Positions 16,787-25,312 of a stretch of 64,000 bases of DNA are shown piece after piece. The notes below the pieces were generated by a model. The model was not told the origin of the DNA. It worked only from the letters and a program-made list of their open reading frames with translations, and made no database searches. The DNA comes from GCA-003244245 sp963822695 (GTDB lineage Bacteria > Actinomycetota > Actinomycetes > Mycobacteriales > Pseudonocardiaceae). The first letter of the stretch is position 1, and each line of letters opens with the position of its first letter. The position numbers and the translations under genes were made by a program. The DNA is taken from contig CAWGJH010000033.1 of the NCBI GenBank assembly GCA_963822695.1, positions 124,001 to 188,000 of the forward strand. The letters are read 5' to 3'.

Positions 16787-19700
16787 CTACACCTTTCGTT
16801 CCGTCTTCGGTGACTGCGGCGGGTCTAGCAGCAGAGGCGATGGCACCCGGTCGGGATGGGCAAGGCGCAGGAAATGCATTCCCACGCCGGTGATGCCGAC
16901 CATCAGCCCCGGCATCGCCGGCTGGTCTCCGTCTGCCCGGGGCCAGCCAGGGGTGGTTGCCAGGCGTCGCCAGTTTGCCTGTGCCTGCATGTTGGCTTCG
17001 AGTTGGAAGGCCGGTTCGTCCTTCTCCGCGGCAAATCGCAGGAACAACTCCGCGTTGCCTGACCGGCCGTGGCAGAGGCTGTCATTACCCAGACTCGCGA
17101 AATTCCGCAGCGTGGCCGAGAGCGCGAAGTACGTGTCGCGAAGCAGCGTGTCGTCCGTCTTTCCCAGTGCTGCCCAGCTCCCGAGCCTGCTGAGGCCGAT
17201 GCCTGCGGCACCGTTGCACCAGGCATTGCCGAAATGGGGCTGACCCTTGGTCATCTCCAGCATGCTCGTGCGCAGATCGTACCAGTTCTGCTGTTCCTGG
17301 TCGAAATGTGAGGCCTCGTAGGCGAAAGCGAGCTTCCCGGCGTTCACATAGTCTTCCCGGCCAGTAGAAGCGCCCAAAGCGATGAGCGCCCAGCCGATGC
17401 CCGCGGCACCGTGCGCGAACCCGGTGAAGTTACCCACGGCGGCGTACGGATGTTCCGGCGGCCAACTCAGGCCTGGCTCCGTACGTTCGGCGTGCTGCAC
17501 CAGGTGACGAGCACAGCGGTGTGCTGTGTCGAGACCCTCGCCGGACACGCCAGCCAGTCCGAGCATCACCGGGATCACCCCGGCACTACCGGTCAGGACG
17601 TCAAACGCCCGGTCCTGATCAATCATCTCGTTGAGCTGCTGGGTCCGGCTCGCCGCCAGCTCGAGCCAACGGGAACTGCCCCAGAGATGGTGCAGATGGG
17701 TCAGCACGTAGATCTGTCCCGCCAAGCCCTCGAAAGCCCCGATCCCGGTGGAGTCACAGGACAGGGCGTGCATCATTGCGCGTTCCGCAGCCCACCGCAG
17801 CTTTTCCTCAGGTTTAATCGAGTCGAGGTAGGCTAGGAATAGGGCGACGCCCGCGCTCCCGTAGTACAGCGAGCCCTGGATGCTCACCAATTCGGCGTCC
17901 GGCGCCTCGTAGGACCAGCTCACCGGCCGGGACGGATCCGAGAGCAGCCGGTACAGCTCATCGCCGACCAAACTCGCGTATTCCAGCGCCGTTGCCAGGA
18001 ACGAGGTGCTGTGCACCTCGGCGAGCGAAAGGCTTGCGGAGATGTAGCCCACCTGCTGCAGCCGATCGTCGAGAGAGAGATTGCGGATCCGATCCGCCGC
18101 GAGCTGTAGCGGCGAGCGATCGAGCACAACCGCGATCGGTTCGCTGTGATCACACAGCAGTTCGGTGCCAGCCGCGGGCACCGAAAACATCGGGACGTCG
18201 AGTTGCCACAGGGAGCGGGCCTCGCCCTCCGCCGCTAAGCCGCTGGTGTCCCACCGGTGGGGGTCTTCACTCAGCCGCTGGAAGACGAGGTCCACCTCCA
18301 GGGGCTCCATGAGGCAGCGGGGGTGGCGGGCACCGATGAGCAGTTGCGAGTAGACCTGCGTGGCCCGGGCGACGAGGCGCACCGGCGCGTCACTAAACAA
18401 GCTTGCCACGCACTGAGTGGCGCGGACCGGGTCGCGCCCAAACCACTCGTGGATACGGCAGAAGCCGCGCACGATCGCGTCCTCGAAATCGCTGGGCTCA
18501 AGGATCGTCCCGTCAAGGTGGACACGGTTACGAGCAGCCTGCTCCACCCGGATGCCGGTCTCATGCTTGACCGCCAGGTGGGGTCCCTCCTGAAGCCTGG
18601 GTACCGCCCAGGGTATGTCGTAGGACTCCCCACCCGCGCAACCACTCACTCTGAGCACGACATCAGCTGTCGGCGGCAATGGCCAGTCCAGCAGACCCGT
18701 CCGGTAGACCGAGTCAAGCACCGTGCCTGCCGCCGGTTCCCGCCCCCGTGGCACTACCCCGAGGATCGTTTCGCAGTCGCAGACGAACGCGTGACCGTCA
18801 GCCACCAGGACGTTTTCGTAATGCAGGTCGCTGCCTCCCAGGACGTACGCGATAGCGAGGAAACCACCCAGCTCCTCATAAATGCGCTCCGCTACTTCTC
18901 GTGACGGGACATTGTTGCGGTCGGAGGGAACTCGTTGCTCATAGCCGTAGCCATCCCGAGCTATCACCCGGTGTGCGGCAAAGCCAATCACGCCTTCAGT
19001 AGTGAGGTACTCCAGCAGCCCTTGCATAGCGATCTCGGAGCCCACGCACCGCGGTTTGTAGACAAAGGATTTCGAGCCCGATTCAACGGCCACGCCCACC
19101 ATGGCGACGCTCTGCCCGCCCGTGTGGTAGTCCCCCTTGCCCAGCTCCAGAGACGTGAACCGGACAATCGGCTCGCTGAACAGCTCCGATGCGATCTCGT
19201 CCACGTCTGTGCACAGCCGTTCGATCAGGCTCCGTCCGTTGTCACACAGTAGCCGGGTGACTGTGGCCATCCACCGTCCGAGCACGGGGAACCGCACGTA
19301 GAAGCGGTGGTAAGCGGCGGTGTCACGAAACGTTCGGTCGAAATAGGCGTCGTGATCCTCCGCGGTTGCGTGGTTTTTGGTGATGCCCAGCCGCGCGAAC
19401 ACGACGTTCTGATCCGCCTCGATCGCCCAGGCAAGCGCGAGCTCGAAGCGGTCGATCAGGTGAGCGTCCCACGCCTCGACGATCCCGCCCCCGATGAGCT
19501 CCCGACCCGCGGCCTGATTGGCTGCCCTGGCCGCAGCCTGGACCGCCCGGTGCAGCAGCGAGCGGAACGGGGCGCAGGCTAACGCCAGCCGTCGTCGTGT
19601 TCCGGTCGCGGCGAACCGGTCCGTGTCGGCCGTCCGCGAGGCCGGTGGGTCAAAGCCGCGTAACGCCGCCGTGTAGGTGGGAAGCCACGCTGCGTGAATG

Positions 19701-20038
19701 TCGTCGAGCAGCGCGCGCTCGTCGGGACTCAGATACCCCGACCGGAGCTGGAGCAGCCGGTTGGTGGTCAGGACCCGTTCGAGTTCTTGCGCGCACCGTC
19801 GCATCGCTGGCCCGTTGGGATTGTCGGTCCGGGGGGGTGCGCCCAACTTGCGCGCCAGGCGTTGGATCCGCCACACGTCCAGGCCGGTCAGCTCGCCATC
19901 CGGCACGAGCATGTCACCTCGTGGGGTGAGCACTTCGGCGATGCGGATCTGTTCGGCGAGGTTGGCTGCCCGGCTCGCGATGTCGTATGGGGCACGTGCA
20001 CCGAGGAGGCTGAGCGGTTCAGTATGAGCGGTCGTCAC
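16787..20038 (-). CDS. cinM: Class II lanthipeptide synthetase LanM
   Basis: This 1083-aa bifunctional enzyme dehydrates Ser/Thr of the precursor and forms (methyl)lanthionine rings. The dehydratase domain (about 150-560) carries GGSDLHYENVL and the following FVCDCETIL of the kinase-like DUF4135 fold. The C-terminal LanC-like cyclase (about 730-1070) has GFAHGAAGIG, the zinc Cys in GNAWCNGAAGIG and the Cys-His pair in SLCHGRSGN. Length is that of CinM. GTG 20038, behind GAAGGCAGC, is preferred to the ATG at 20101. It follows the precursor gene after a hairpin and precedes the hydroxylase by 5 bases. Confidence 0.95.
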   Translation of the reverse strand: MTTAHTEPLSLLGARAPYDIASRAANLAEQIRIAEVLTPRGDMLVPDGELTGLDVWRIQRLARKLGAPPRTDNPNGPAMRRCAQELERVLTTNRLLQLRSGYLSPDERALLDDIHAAWLPTYTAALRGFDPPASRTADTDRFAATGTRRRLALACAPFRSLLHRAVQAAARAANQAAGRELIGGGIVEAWDAHLIDRFELALAWAIEADQNVVFARLGITKNHATAEDHDAYFDRTFRDTAAYHRFYVRFPVLGRWMATVTRLLCDNGRSLIERLCTDVDEIASELFSEPIVRFTSLELGKGDYHTGGQSVAMVGVAVESGSKSFVYKPRCVGSEIAMQGLLEYLTTEGVIGFAAHRVIARDGYGYEQRVPSDRNNVPSREVAERIYEELGGFLAIAYVLGGSDLHYENVLVADGHAFVCDCETILGVVPRGREPAAGTVLDSVYRTGLLDWPLPPTADVVLRVSGCAGGESYDIPWAVPRLQEGPHLAVKHETGIRVEQAARNRVHLDGTILEPSDFEDAIVRGFCRIHEWFGRDPVRATQCVASLFSDAPVRLVARATQVYSQLLIGARHPRCLMEPLEVDLVFQRLSEDPHRWDTSGLAAEGEARSLWQLDVPMFSVPAAGTELLCDHSEPIAVVLDRSPLQLAADRIRNLSLDDRLQQVGYISASLSLAEVHSTSFLATALEYASLVGDELYRLLSDPSRPVSWSYEAPDAELVSIQGSLYYGSAGVALFLAYLDSIKPEEKLRWAAERAMMHALSCDSTGIGAFEGLAGQIYVLTHLHHLWGSSRWLELAASRTQQLNEMIDQDRAFDVLTGSAGVIPVMLGLAGVSGEGLDTAHRCARHLVQHAERTEPGLSWPPEHPYAAVGNFTGFAHGAAGIGWALIALGASTGREDYVNAGKLAFAYEASHFDQEQQNWYDLRTSMLEMTKGQPHFGNAWCNGAAGIGLSRLGSWAALGKTDDTLLRDTYFALSATLRNFASLGNDSLCHGRSGNAELFLRFAAEKDEPAFQLEANMQAQANWRRLATTPGWPRADGDQPAMPGLMVGITGVGMHFLRLAHPDRVPSPLLLDPPQSPKTERKV

Positions 20039-20157
20039 GTCTGCTGCCTTCTGTCCGTTGCGCGAGAGGGGCAACTGGCACCTACCCACCGCGTCCGGCA
20101 AAGTGATCAGTTCTCCGGCCAGCGTGCTGAGAGCACCGAAAGATCCGGTGTGGAGAT

Positions 20158-20187
20158 GCGCCCGGAACGCTGGGGCGTTCCGGGCGC
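20158..20187 (-). terminator. Hairpin between precursor and synthetase genes (attenuator)
   Basis: A 13-bp perfect stem (20158-20170 with 20175-20187, loop TGGG) sits between the lanA stop (20241) and the lanM start (20038). Partial termination here would make precursor mRNA more abundant than synthetase mRNA, a common arrangement in lanthipeptide operons. There is no U-tract. Confidence 0.7.
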
Positions 20188-20240
20188 GTTCCGGCCCAGT
20201 TCATGCTGGGGCGTGTCCACGCCTAGGCCGGGAATTCCCC

Positions 20241-20504
20241 CTACTTCGTGGTGCCGTCGCAGATAGCGGTGATCGGCCCTTTGCTACAGGTCGAGGCGCA
20301 CATAGTGATGTAGTAGTCGCCCGCAACCAGGTCGAGCCCGGTTGAATCCTGAGGCTCGATGGGAGCCGGCAGGGTCATGTTCAGCCCGTCCAGACCCAGC
20401 AGGCTGGGATCGGCGAGGAGCTGGGCACGGAACTCGTCGTCTACTACACTCTGGTAGCGAACGTCGTCGAGATCGATGTGCGTCTCAGACAGGGTTGCCG
20501 ACAT
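20241..20504 (-). CDS. cinA: Cinnamycin/duramycin-type lanthipeptide precursor
   Basis: 87 aa: a 68-residue leader and a 19-residue core, CASTCSKGPITAICDGTTK (20244-20300). Compared with cinnamycin (CRQSCSFGPFTFVCDGNTK), Cys1, Cys5, Ser6, Gly8, Pro9, Thr11, Cys14, Asp15, Gly16, Thr18 and Lys19 are identical. By analogy rings would be Cys1-Thr18, Thr4-Cys14 (methyllanthionine instead of lanthionine) and Cys5-Thr11, with a Ser6-Lys19 lysinoalanine and hydroxy-Asp15. The leader segment QSVVDDEFRAQLLADP matches the CinA leader pattern as I remember it. The residues before the core are YYITM, not the AxA signal-peptidase motif of CinA. Ribosome site AAGGAGGAACC. Positions 2, 7, 10, 12, 13 and 17 are new. 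Confidence 0.93.
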   Translation of the reverse strand: MSATLSETHIDLDDVRYQSVVDDEFRAQLLADPSLLGLDGLNMTLPAPIEPQDSTGLDLVAGDYYITMCASTCSKGPITAICDGTTK

Positions 20505-20593
20505 GCTGGTTCCTCCTTGTCAGTGGCGGGCCGCGCCGAACGGTGGAGCATCGGGCTCATCCAGGGCGAGGCTTCGCCAGCGGCGTTTCAGTC

Positions 20594-20627
20594 CCTGTGC
20601 CGGGTGATCACAGTTACCCGGTACAGG
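20594..20627. promoter_or_regulatory. Near-perfect 12+12 inverted repeat upstream of precursor gene
   Basis: CCTGTGCCGGGT (20594-20605) and ACCCGGTACAGG (20616-20627) are complementary at 11 of 12 positions around a 10-base spacer. It lies 90 bases upstream of the lanA start and 150 bases below the response-regulator stop. It is the best candidate operator for the cluster's LuxR-type regulator or a SARP. Confidence 0.6.
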
Positions 20628-20776
20628 GTTTTGACTGTAGGGAGGGCGAGCAAGCGCGACGTAAATTGCGCGCACACCACCGCATCACCGGCGTCCGCGC
20701 CAGATCACAGGGCACATGCACATCGATAGTGACGCCTTGTCTCAGCCTCCTCCCGGCTATAGGTCGTATCCGGCGA

Positions 20777-21436
20777 TCAGTTGTCGATCAGGCCGGCGCT
20801 AGCGGCGAGCACCGCTAGGCGGACCCGGTTCGGGGTGCCGGTCTTGGTCATCAGGTTCGCGACGTGAGACTTGACTGTGGTGACCCCAACGTCCAGCCGC
20901 TGCGCGATCTCCGTGTTGGACAGACCCGCGCCGATCAGCCCTAGCACTTCCCGCTCCCGCTTGGTGAGCTGCCGCAGCGCGGGAGCGGGTTCAGACCGCT
21001 GATCGTCGGCTTCTCGGGCAGTCATCGCGGCCCGCACCAGCCGCCGCAGCACCGCCGGGCTGAACGGCCAGTCGCCCGCGGCGACCCGCCGGATCCCCTC
21101 CAGCAGTTCCTCCGGCGCGGCGTCCTTGGCGAGGAATCCATGGGCACCGGCCGACAGCGCGGGGTAGAGGTGACTGTCGTCGTCGAACGTCGTGAGTACG
21201 AGGATCCGGGTGGCCGGGCGGGCGGCGAGGATGCGGGCGGTCGCGGTGATACCGTCCACTCCAGGCATCCGCAGGTCCATCAGCACCACATCCGGTGCGG
21301 TGCGGTCCACCAGCTGTGTGGCGTGGTGCCCGTTGTCCGCTTCGCCCACGATCTCGATGTCGTCGGTGGTGCCACAGAGCATTCGCAGCCCGGCCCGCAC
21401 CAACTGTTGGTCGTCGACGACCAGCACCCGGATCAC
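20777..21436 (-). CDS. cinR: NarL/LuxR-family response regulator
   Basis: 219 aa. The receiver domain (1-120) has the acidic pocket VVDDQQ, phospho-acceptor Asp in VVLMDLRMPGVDG and Lys in FLAKDA. The LuxR-type helix-turn-helix (about 150-215) reads LTKREREVLGLIGAGLSNTEIAQRL, then TVKSHVANLMTKTG. GTG 21436 follows GGAGGAAA and overlaps the kinase stop (GTGA). In cinnamycin producers CinR/CinK flank the biosynthetic genes; by position this pair would control the lanthipeptide genes directly downstream, probably via the inverted repeat at 20594-20627. Confidence 0.92.
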   Translation of the reverse strand: MIRVLVVDDQQLVRAGLRMLCGTTDDIEIVGEADNGHHATQLVDRTAPDVVLMDLRMPGVDGITATARILAARPATRILVLTTFDDDSHLYPALSAGAHGFLAKDAAPEELLEGIRRVAAGDWPFSPAVLRRLVRAAMTAREADDQRSEPAPALRQLTKREREVLGLIGAGLSNTEIAQRLDVGVTTVKSHVANLMTKTGTPNRVRLAVLAASAGLIDN

Positions 21437-22617
21437 CGGCTTTCCTCCGGTGTGCTGTGCGGGATCACCACGGCCAGTTCCCATCCGGGTGAGGCCGCCC
21501 CAGCACGCACGCTGCCGCCCAGCAACTCGACCCGCTCGCGCATCCCGACCAATCCGAAGCCCGAGTCAAATCGCGAATCGTGACCGCGGCGGCCGCCCCC
21601 GTCATCGTGGACCTCCACGCGGACCTCATCCGCGGTTGCGCGCACCCGCAGGGTGGCCCGCGCGCGGGCGCCGGCGTGCTTGCTCACGTTGGTCAACCCC
21701 TCCTGCACCACCCGCAGTACTGCCAACTGTTGTATCGAGTGCATGGCGGCGACCGCAGGGTCGATCTCGGCGTCCAGTGTCAGGCCTTCGCCACGGGCGC
21801 GCTCCACGGCAGCGGCCAGCGCAGCCGATAGCCCACCAGGTTCAGCCAGGGCCGCGCCTGCCTGCTCTGTCATGCTGGTCGGATCGCGCAGGGTGGCCAT
21901 CAGTCGCCGCAGGTCGGCCAGCGCGGTGCGGGCAGTGCCAGACACCTGCCTCAACACTTCGGCCACAGTTGGGTCAGTCTCGCCAAAGGCGTGCTGGGCG
22001 GCTCCTGCTCGCAGCGCGATCGACGCCATGTGATGGGCCACCAGGTCGTGCAGCTCCCGTGCGATTGCGGTCCGTTCCCCAGCACGGGCTTCCCGTACCG
22101 CGCTCTCCCGTTGGCGTTGCGCGGCTACCGCCACCTGGAGGAACGACCGGATGTACAGGCCGAGCAGCGCCGGCGGCAGAGTGGCCAGCGCGATCGCGGA
22201 CGTGCCCATGACCAGGTCGTAGTGCGGCAGGTAGATGGCGAGCTGAGCCGCCACATACACCGCGGTCCCGGTCCAGCACTGCCACCCCGCGCGCCGCATC
22301 CACAGTTCGCCGAGTCCCACCGCCACGAGGAACAACAGCGGTCCCTGCGCCACCGGCACCACAATGACCCGAAATGCACATGCCAGCAGAACTGACTGCC
22401 CGACCGTAACCGGCAGCGGCCAGCGCCCGCCCGCCAGGGTCAGCGCGGCGGAGGCCATCCCGAACGCCCAGTCCCCACCGGTGGGCCTCGACGGGCCGTG
22501 GAGTACGGCGATATATGCCGCGTTGACCACCAACGGCAGGAATCGGACCGGCGCCCACACCAGGGTGGGAGACCGCCGGAGGTAGCGCGGCAGCACGGCT
22601 CGAACCCTAGGGCACAT
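21433..22617 (-). CDS. cinK: Two-component sensor histidine kinase (NarX/DesK type)
   Basis: 394 aa from ATG 22617 (a longer frame to 22734 overlaps the divergent gene). Residues about 20-170 form several hydrophobic helices with no large sensor domain. A HisKA_3 dimerisation domain follows, with the phospho-His in RELHDLVAHHMASIALRAG. The HATPase_c domain has the N box GLTNVSKHA, G1 box VHDDGGG and GFGLVGMRERVELLGGSV. It partners the coupled response regulator. Intramembrane-sensing kinases of this kind often detect membrane-active peptides or lipid state, which would suit a lipid-binding lanthipeptide; this is inference. Confidence 0.88.
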   Translation of the reverse strand: MCPRVRAVLPRYLRRSPTLVWAPVRFLPLVVNAAYIAVLHGPSRPTGGDWAFGMASAALTLAGGRWPLPVTVGQSVLLACAFRVIVVPVAQGPLLFLVAVGLGELWMRRAGWQCWTGTAVYVAAQLAIYLPHYDLVMGTSAIALATLPPALLGLYIRSFLQVAVAAQRQRESAVREARAGERTAIARELHDLVAHHMASIALRAGAAQHAFGETDPTVAEVLRQVSGTARTALADLRRLMATLRDPTSMTEQAGAALAEPGGLSAALAAAVERARGEGLTLDAEIDPAVAAMHSIQQLAVLRVVQEGLTNVSKHAGARARATLRVRATADEVRVEVHDDGGGRRGHDSRFDSGFGLVGMRERVELLGGSVRAGAASPGWELAVVIPHSTPEESR

Positions 22618-22726
22618 CCCCCGGCGTACGCCTCCTTCCGTGGTAGGAGAGGATCCCCTCCTCCCCGGTGCGGTCCGGCCGCGGAGCGGAGGGAACGCAT
22701 GGTGGATGCCGTCATGATCGGAGGCT

Positions 22727-23341
22727 ATGGACACTATGACCCCACGTCACGATCTTTTAGTCTTCCTTGCGGCGCTGCTGCGCCAACCTGGCTTGGTCGG
22801 TGCCATCGCACCCAGCTCGCGCGATCTGAGCGAGCTGCTCGCTACCGTAGTGCCGCGCGATGGACACCCCACCGTGGTTGAGCTGGGGCCCGGCACTGGC
22901 GCGGTCAGCACGGTGATCAGCCAGCGATTGCCACCGGGTGGTCGTCACCTTGCCGTCGAGATCGACCCCGCGCTCGCTGATCACCTAGAGCGCACGCACG
23001 CGACAGTGGAGGTGTTGCGCGGCGACGCGGCCCAGCTCGGTGGGCTGCTGGACGCCGCCGGGGCACCGCTGGTCGATGCTGTCGTCAGCGGCCTGCCGTG
23101 GTCGCTGTTCAGCGAGGACCAGCAGCAGCAGATCCTGGGGCAGGTGTGCCGGGCGCTGGCACCGGGCGCCGGATTCAGCACCTTCGCCTACCGGCATGCC
23201 GCGCCGCTTGCCGGTGCCCGTCACTTCCGAGCCCTGTTGGACAGCTACTTCGACGAAGTTGTGACGACCCGCACAGTGTGGCGCAACCTGCCCCCGGCGC
23301 TGGTGTACATCTGCCGCCGCCCGACCGCAAGGCAGCACTGA
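22727..23341 (+). CDS. Phospholipid N-methyltransferase-like protein (putative self-resistance)
   Basis: 204-aa class I SAM methyltransferase with motif I VVELGPGTGAVS, an acidic motif AVEIDP and motif IV-like VDAVVSGLPW. The N-terminal LRQPGLVGAIAPSSRDLSELLA is typical of PmtA-like/rRNA-adenine-methylase-like phospholipid methyltransferases. In the cinnamycin cluster cinorf10 encodes a phosphatidylethanolamine monomethyltransferase that protects the producer, because the peptide does not bind methylated PE. A homologous role fits this gene well: it is divergent from the sensor kinase of the cinnamycin-type cluster. PmtA-type housekeeping lipid methylation is the alternative. Confidence 0.8.
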   Translation: MDTMTPRHDLLVFLAALLRQPGLVGAIAPSSRDLSELLATVVPRDGHPTVVELGPGTGAVSTVISQRLPPGGRHLAVEIDPALADHLERTHATVEVLRGDAAQLGGLLDAAGAPLVDAVVSGLPWSLFSEDQQQQILGQVCRALAPGAGFSTFAYRHAAPLAGARHFRALLDSYFDEVVTTRTVWRNLPPALVYICRRPTARQH

Positions 23342-23384
23342 TACCTGATGCGAGTTCGCCCGCCGACCATCCCTGGAGAGCTTC

Positions 23385-25277
23385 TTGGACACGCCGTTGG
23401 ACTGGACACACGAATGCGTTACGAGCCTTTTCTGGTCGGCAAAAGCTTTCTTCATTGCCATTTCCGTCTCCGCCGTGATGGTCTGGTTACTGACCCGCTT
23501 CGCCCCCTGGGGGAAACAATTCTGGCGGCTTGCCATCCCCTATTTTCGACCTCGTGACAGCTGGATTAGCTGGTGCCCGCTGCTCACGGTGTTGGTGATG
23601 CTGTGGCTGACGGTGTTCGGTGTGCGTCTCACGGTGCTGATATCGTATTCGACGAGCGGGCTCTACACGGCGCTGCAGGAGTTGAACTCGGCGGCGTTCG
23701 GACGCTACCTCATGATCTTGGGCGTGCTAGCCATAATCTTCGTCACTCGCATGATGTTGTTGTATCTCATCGAGCAGGCCTTCATTATCCAGTGGCGTAC
23801 CTGGTTGAACAATCACCTCATGTCCGACTGGTTGGATGGGCGCGCCTACCACCGCTGCCAATTCGTGACCACACCGGTTGATAACCCTGACCAGCGCATC
23901 CAGGAAGACATCACCTCATTTGTCACCAACTCGCAAACATTGGCGATAGGCACGGTCCAGGCCATTGTATCGCTGGTATCGTTTACTCCCATCCTGTGGG
24001 GACTATCGGGGTCGCTGTCACTGTTCGATTACACGATTCCACGAGCAATGATTTTCCTCGCTTACGTCTACGTGATCATGGCCTCGGTGGGGGCCTTTTG
24101 GATCGGTCGTCCACTGGTCCGGCTGAACTTCCTGAAAGAGGGCCTCGGCGCCTCGTACCGATACGCGCTTGTCCGTCTGCGAGACCACTCCGAAAGTGTG
24201 GCATTTTACCGCGGCGAAGAGGTGGAGCGGGAAACGTTAGTTGCCAGGTTTACCGCTGTGATCACAAACAGTTGGTCCATCGTTTTTCGTGACGTAAAGC
24301 TCCAAGGATTCAACGTAGCGGTCAGCCAGATCGCGGCGATACTACCCTACATAGTACAGGCACCGCGCTTCTTCAGCCGGGCTATCACCCTCGGCGATGT
24401 TCAACAGACCGCAGTTGCATTCAGCGAAGTGCACGATGCGTTATCCTTCTTCCGGAACTCCTACGACTCCTTCGCCACCTACCGGGCGACGCTCACCCGT
24501 CTGACAGGCCTGCTGGAGGCGAATCACCAGACGCGTGCCCTACCATCGGTGGCTCTCGCGGCTTGCTCCGATGAGCTGACCATTGAGAATCTGACGGTAC
24601 GCCACCCCGACGGACGACCACTGACCGAATGCCTGAACCTGCGACTAAGCCCCGGCCAGGCGCTGCTGGTCACCGGTGCCTCAGGCAGCGGAAAGACCAC
24701 TTTGCTGCGCAGCCTGGCGGATTTGTGGCCGTATACTCAGGGCACGGTGAGCCGCCCCACCGAAAAGAACGTTCTGTTTTTGTCCCAGCGACCATACATA
24801 CCCCTGGGAACTCTGCGCACCGCGCTGACTTATCCAGAAGGCTCGCAGCAGGTCAGGGACGAGCATGTGCGTGAGATTTTGCGGATGGTCCAACTGCACC
24901 ACCTGGTGAATCGAATCGACGACAATGTCGATTGGTCACGAATCCTCTCTCCAGGAGAACAACAGCGACTCTGTTTTGCCCGCATCGTGGTGAACCGCCC
25001 ACGCCTGGTCTTTCTCGACGAGGCAACGTCCGCTCTCGACGAAAATACCGAAGAAGTGCTCTACACCCTGATCCGCACGGAACTACCCGAATGTATGCTT
25101 GTCAGCGTCGGTCATCGCAGCACCTTGAACGCGTTCCATACCCACTACTTGGAATTGCTCGGCGATGGGCGATGGGACGTGCGAGTACAGCAAGATCCCG
25201 CGCGCTGGTTCAGCAATGGCAAGGCGATCAGCAATGGCAAGCCGAGAAGGCTTAGCGAGTCAGTCCTGAACAGCTGA
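23385..25277 (+). CDS. SbmA/BacA-like ABC transporter, fused membrane-ATPase (copy 1)
   Basis: 630 aa, TTG start behind GGAGAG. An SbmA/BacA-like membrane domain (about 15-370, six or more helices; NPDQRIQEDITSF is the family signature) is fused to an ATPase domain (about 395-600) with Walker A TGASGSGKTTLL, signature LSPGEQQR and Walker B VFLDEATSALDE. This is the architecture of mycobacterial Rv1819c and E. coli YddA, which move B12, bleomycin or antimicrobial peptides. It lies 43 bases downstream of the putative resistance methyltransferase, so peptide handling or immunity is possible. It is closely similar to the inverted copy at 25879-27750. Confidence 0.87.
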   Translation: MDTPLDWTHECVTSLFWSAKAFFIAISVSAVMVWLLTRFAPWGKQFWRLAIPYFRPRDSWISWCPLLTVLVMLWLTVFGVRLTVLISYSTSGLYTALQELNSAAFGRYLMILGVLAIIFVTRMMLLYLIEQAFIIQWRTWLNNHLMSDWLDGRAYHRCQFVTTPVDNPDQRIQEDITSFVTNSQTLAIGTVQAIVSLVSFTPILWGLSGSLSLFDYTIPRAMIFLAYVYVIMASVGAFWIGRPLVRLNFLKEGLGASYRYALVRLRDHSESVAFYRGEEVERETLVARFTAVITNSWSIVFRDVKLQGFNVAVSQIAAILPYIVQAPRFFSRAITLGDVQQTAVAFSEVHDALSFFRNSYDSFATYRATLTRLTGLLEANHQTRALPSVALAACSDELTIENLTVRHPDGRPLTECLNLRLSPGQALLVTGASGSGKTTLLRSLADLWPYTQGTVSRPTEKNVLFLSQRPYIPLGTLRTALTYPEGSQQVRDEHVREILRMVQLHHLVNRIDDNVDWSRILSPGEQQRLCFARIVVNRPRLVFLDEATSALDENTEEVLYTLIRTELPECMLVSVGHRSTLNAFHTHYLELLGDGRWDVRVQQDPARWFSNGKAISNGKPRRLSESVLNS

Positions 25278-25312
25278 GTTGCTCCAAAACAGCCTGGAAC
25301 CGAGCAACGTCA

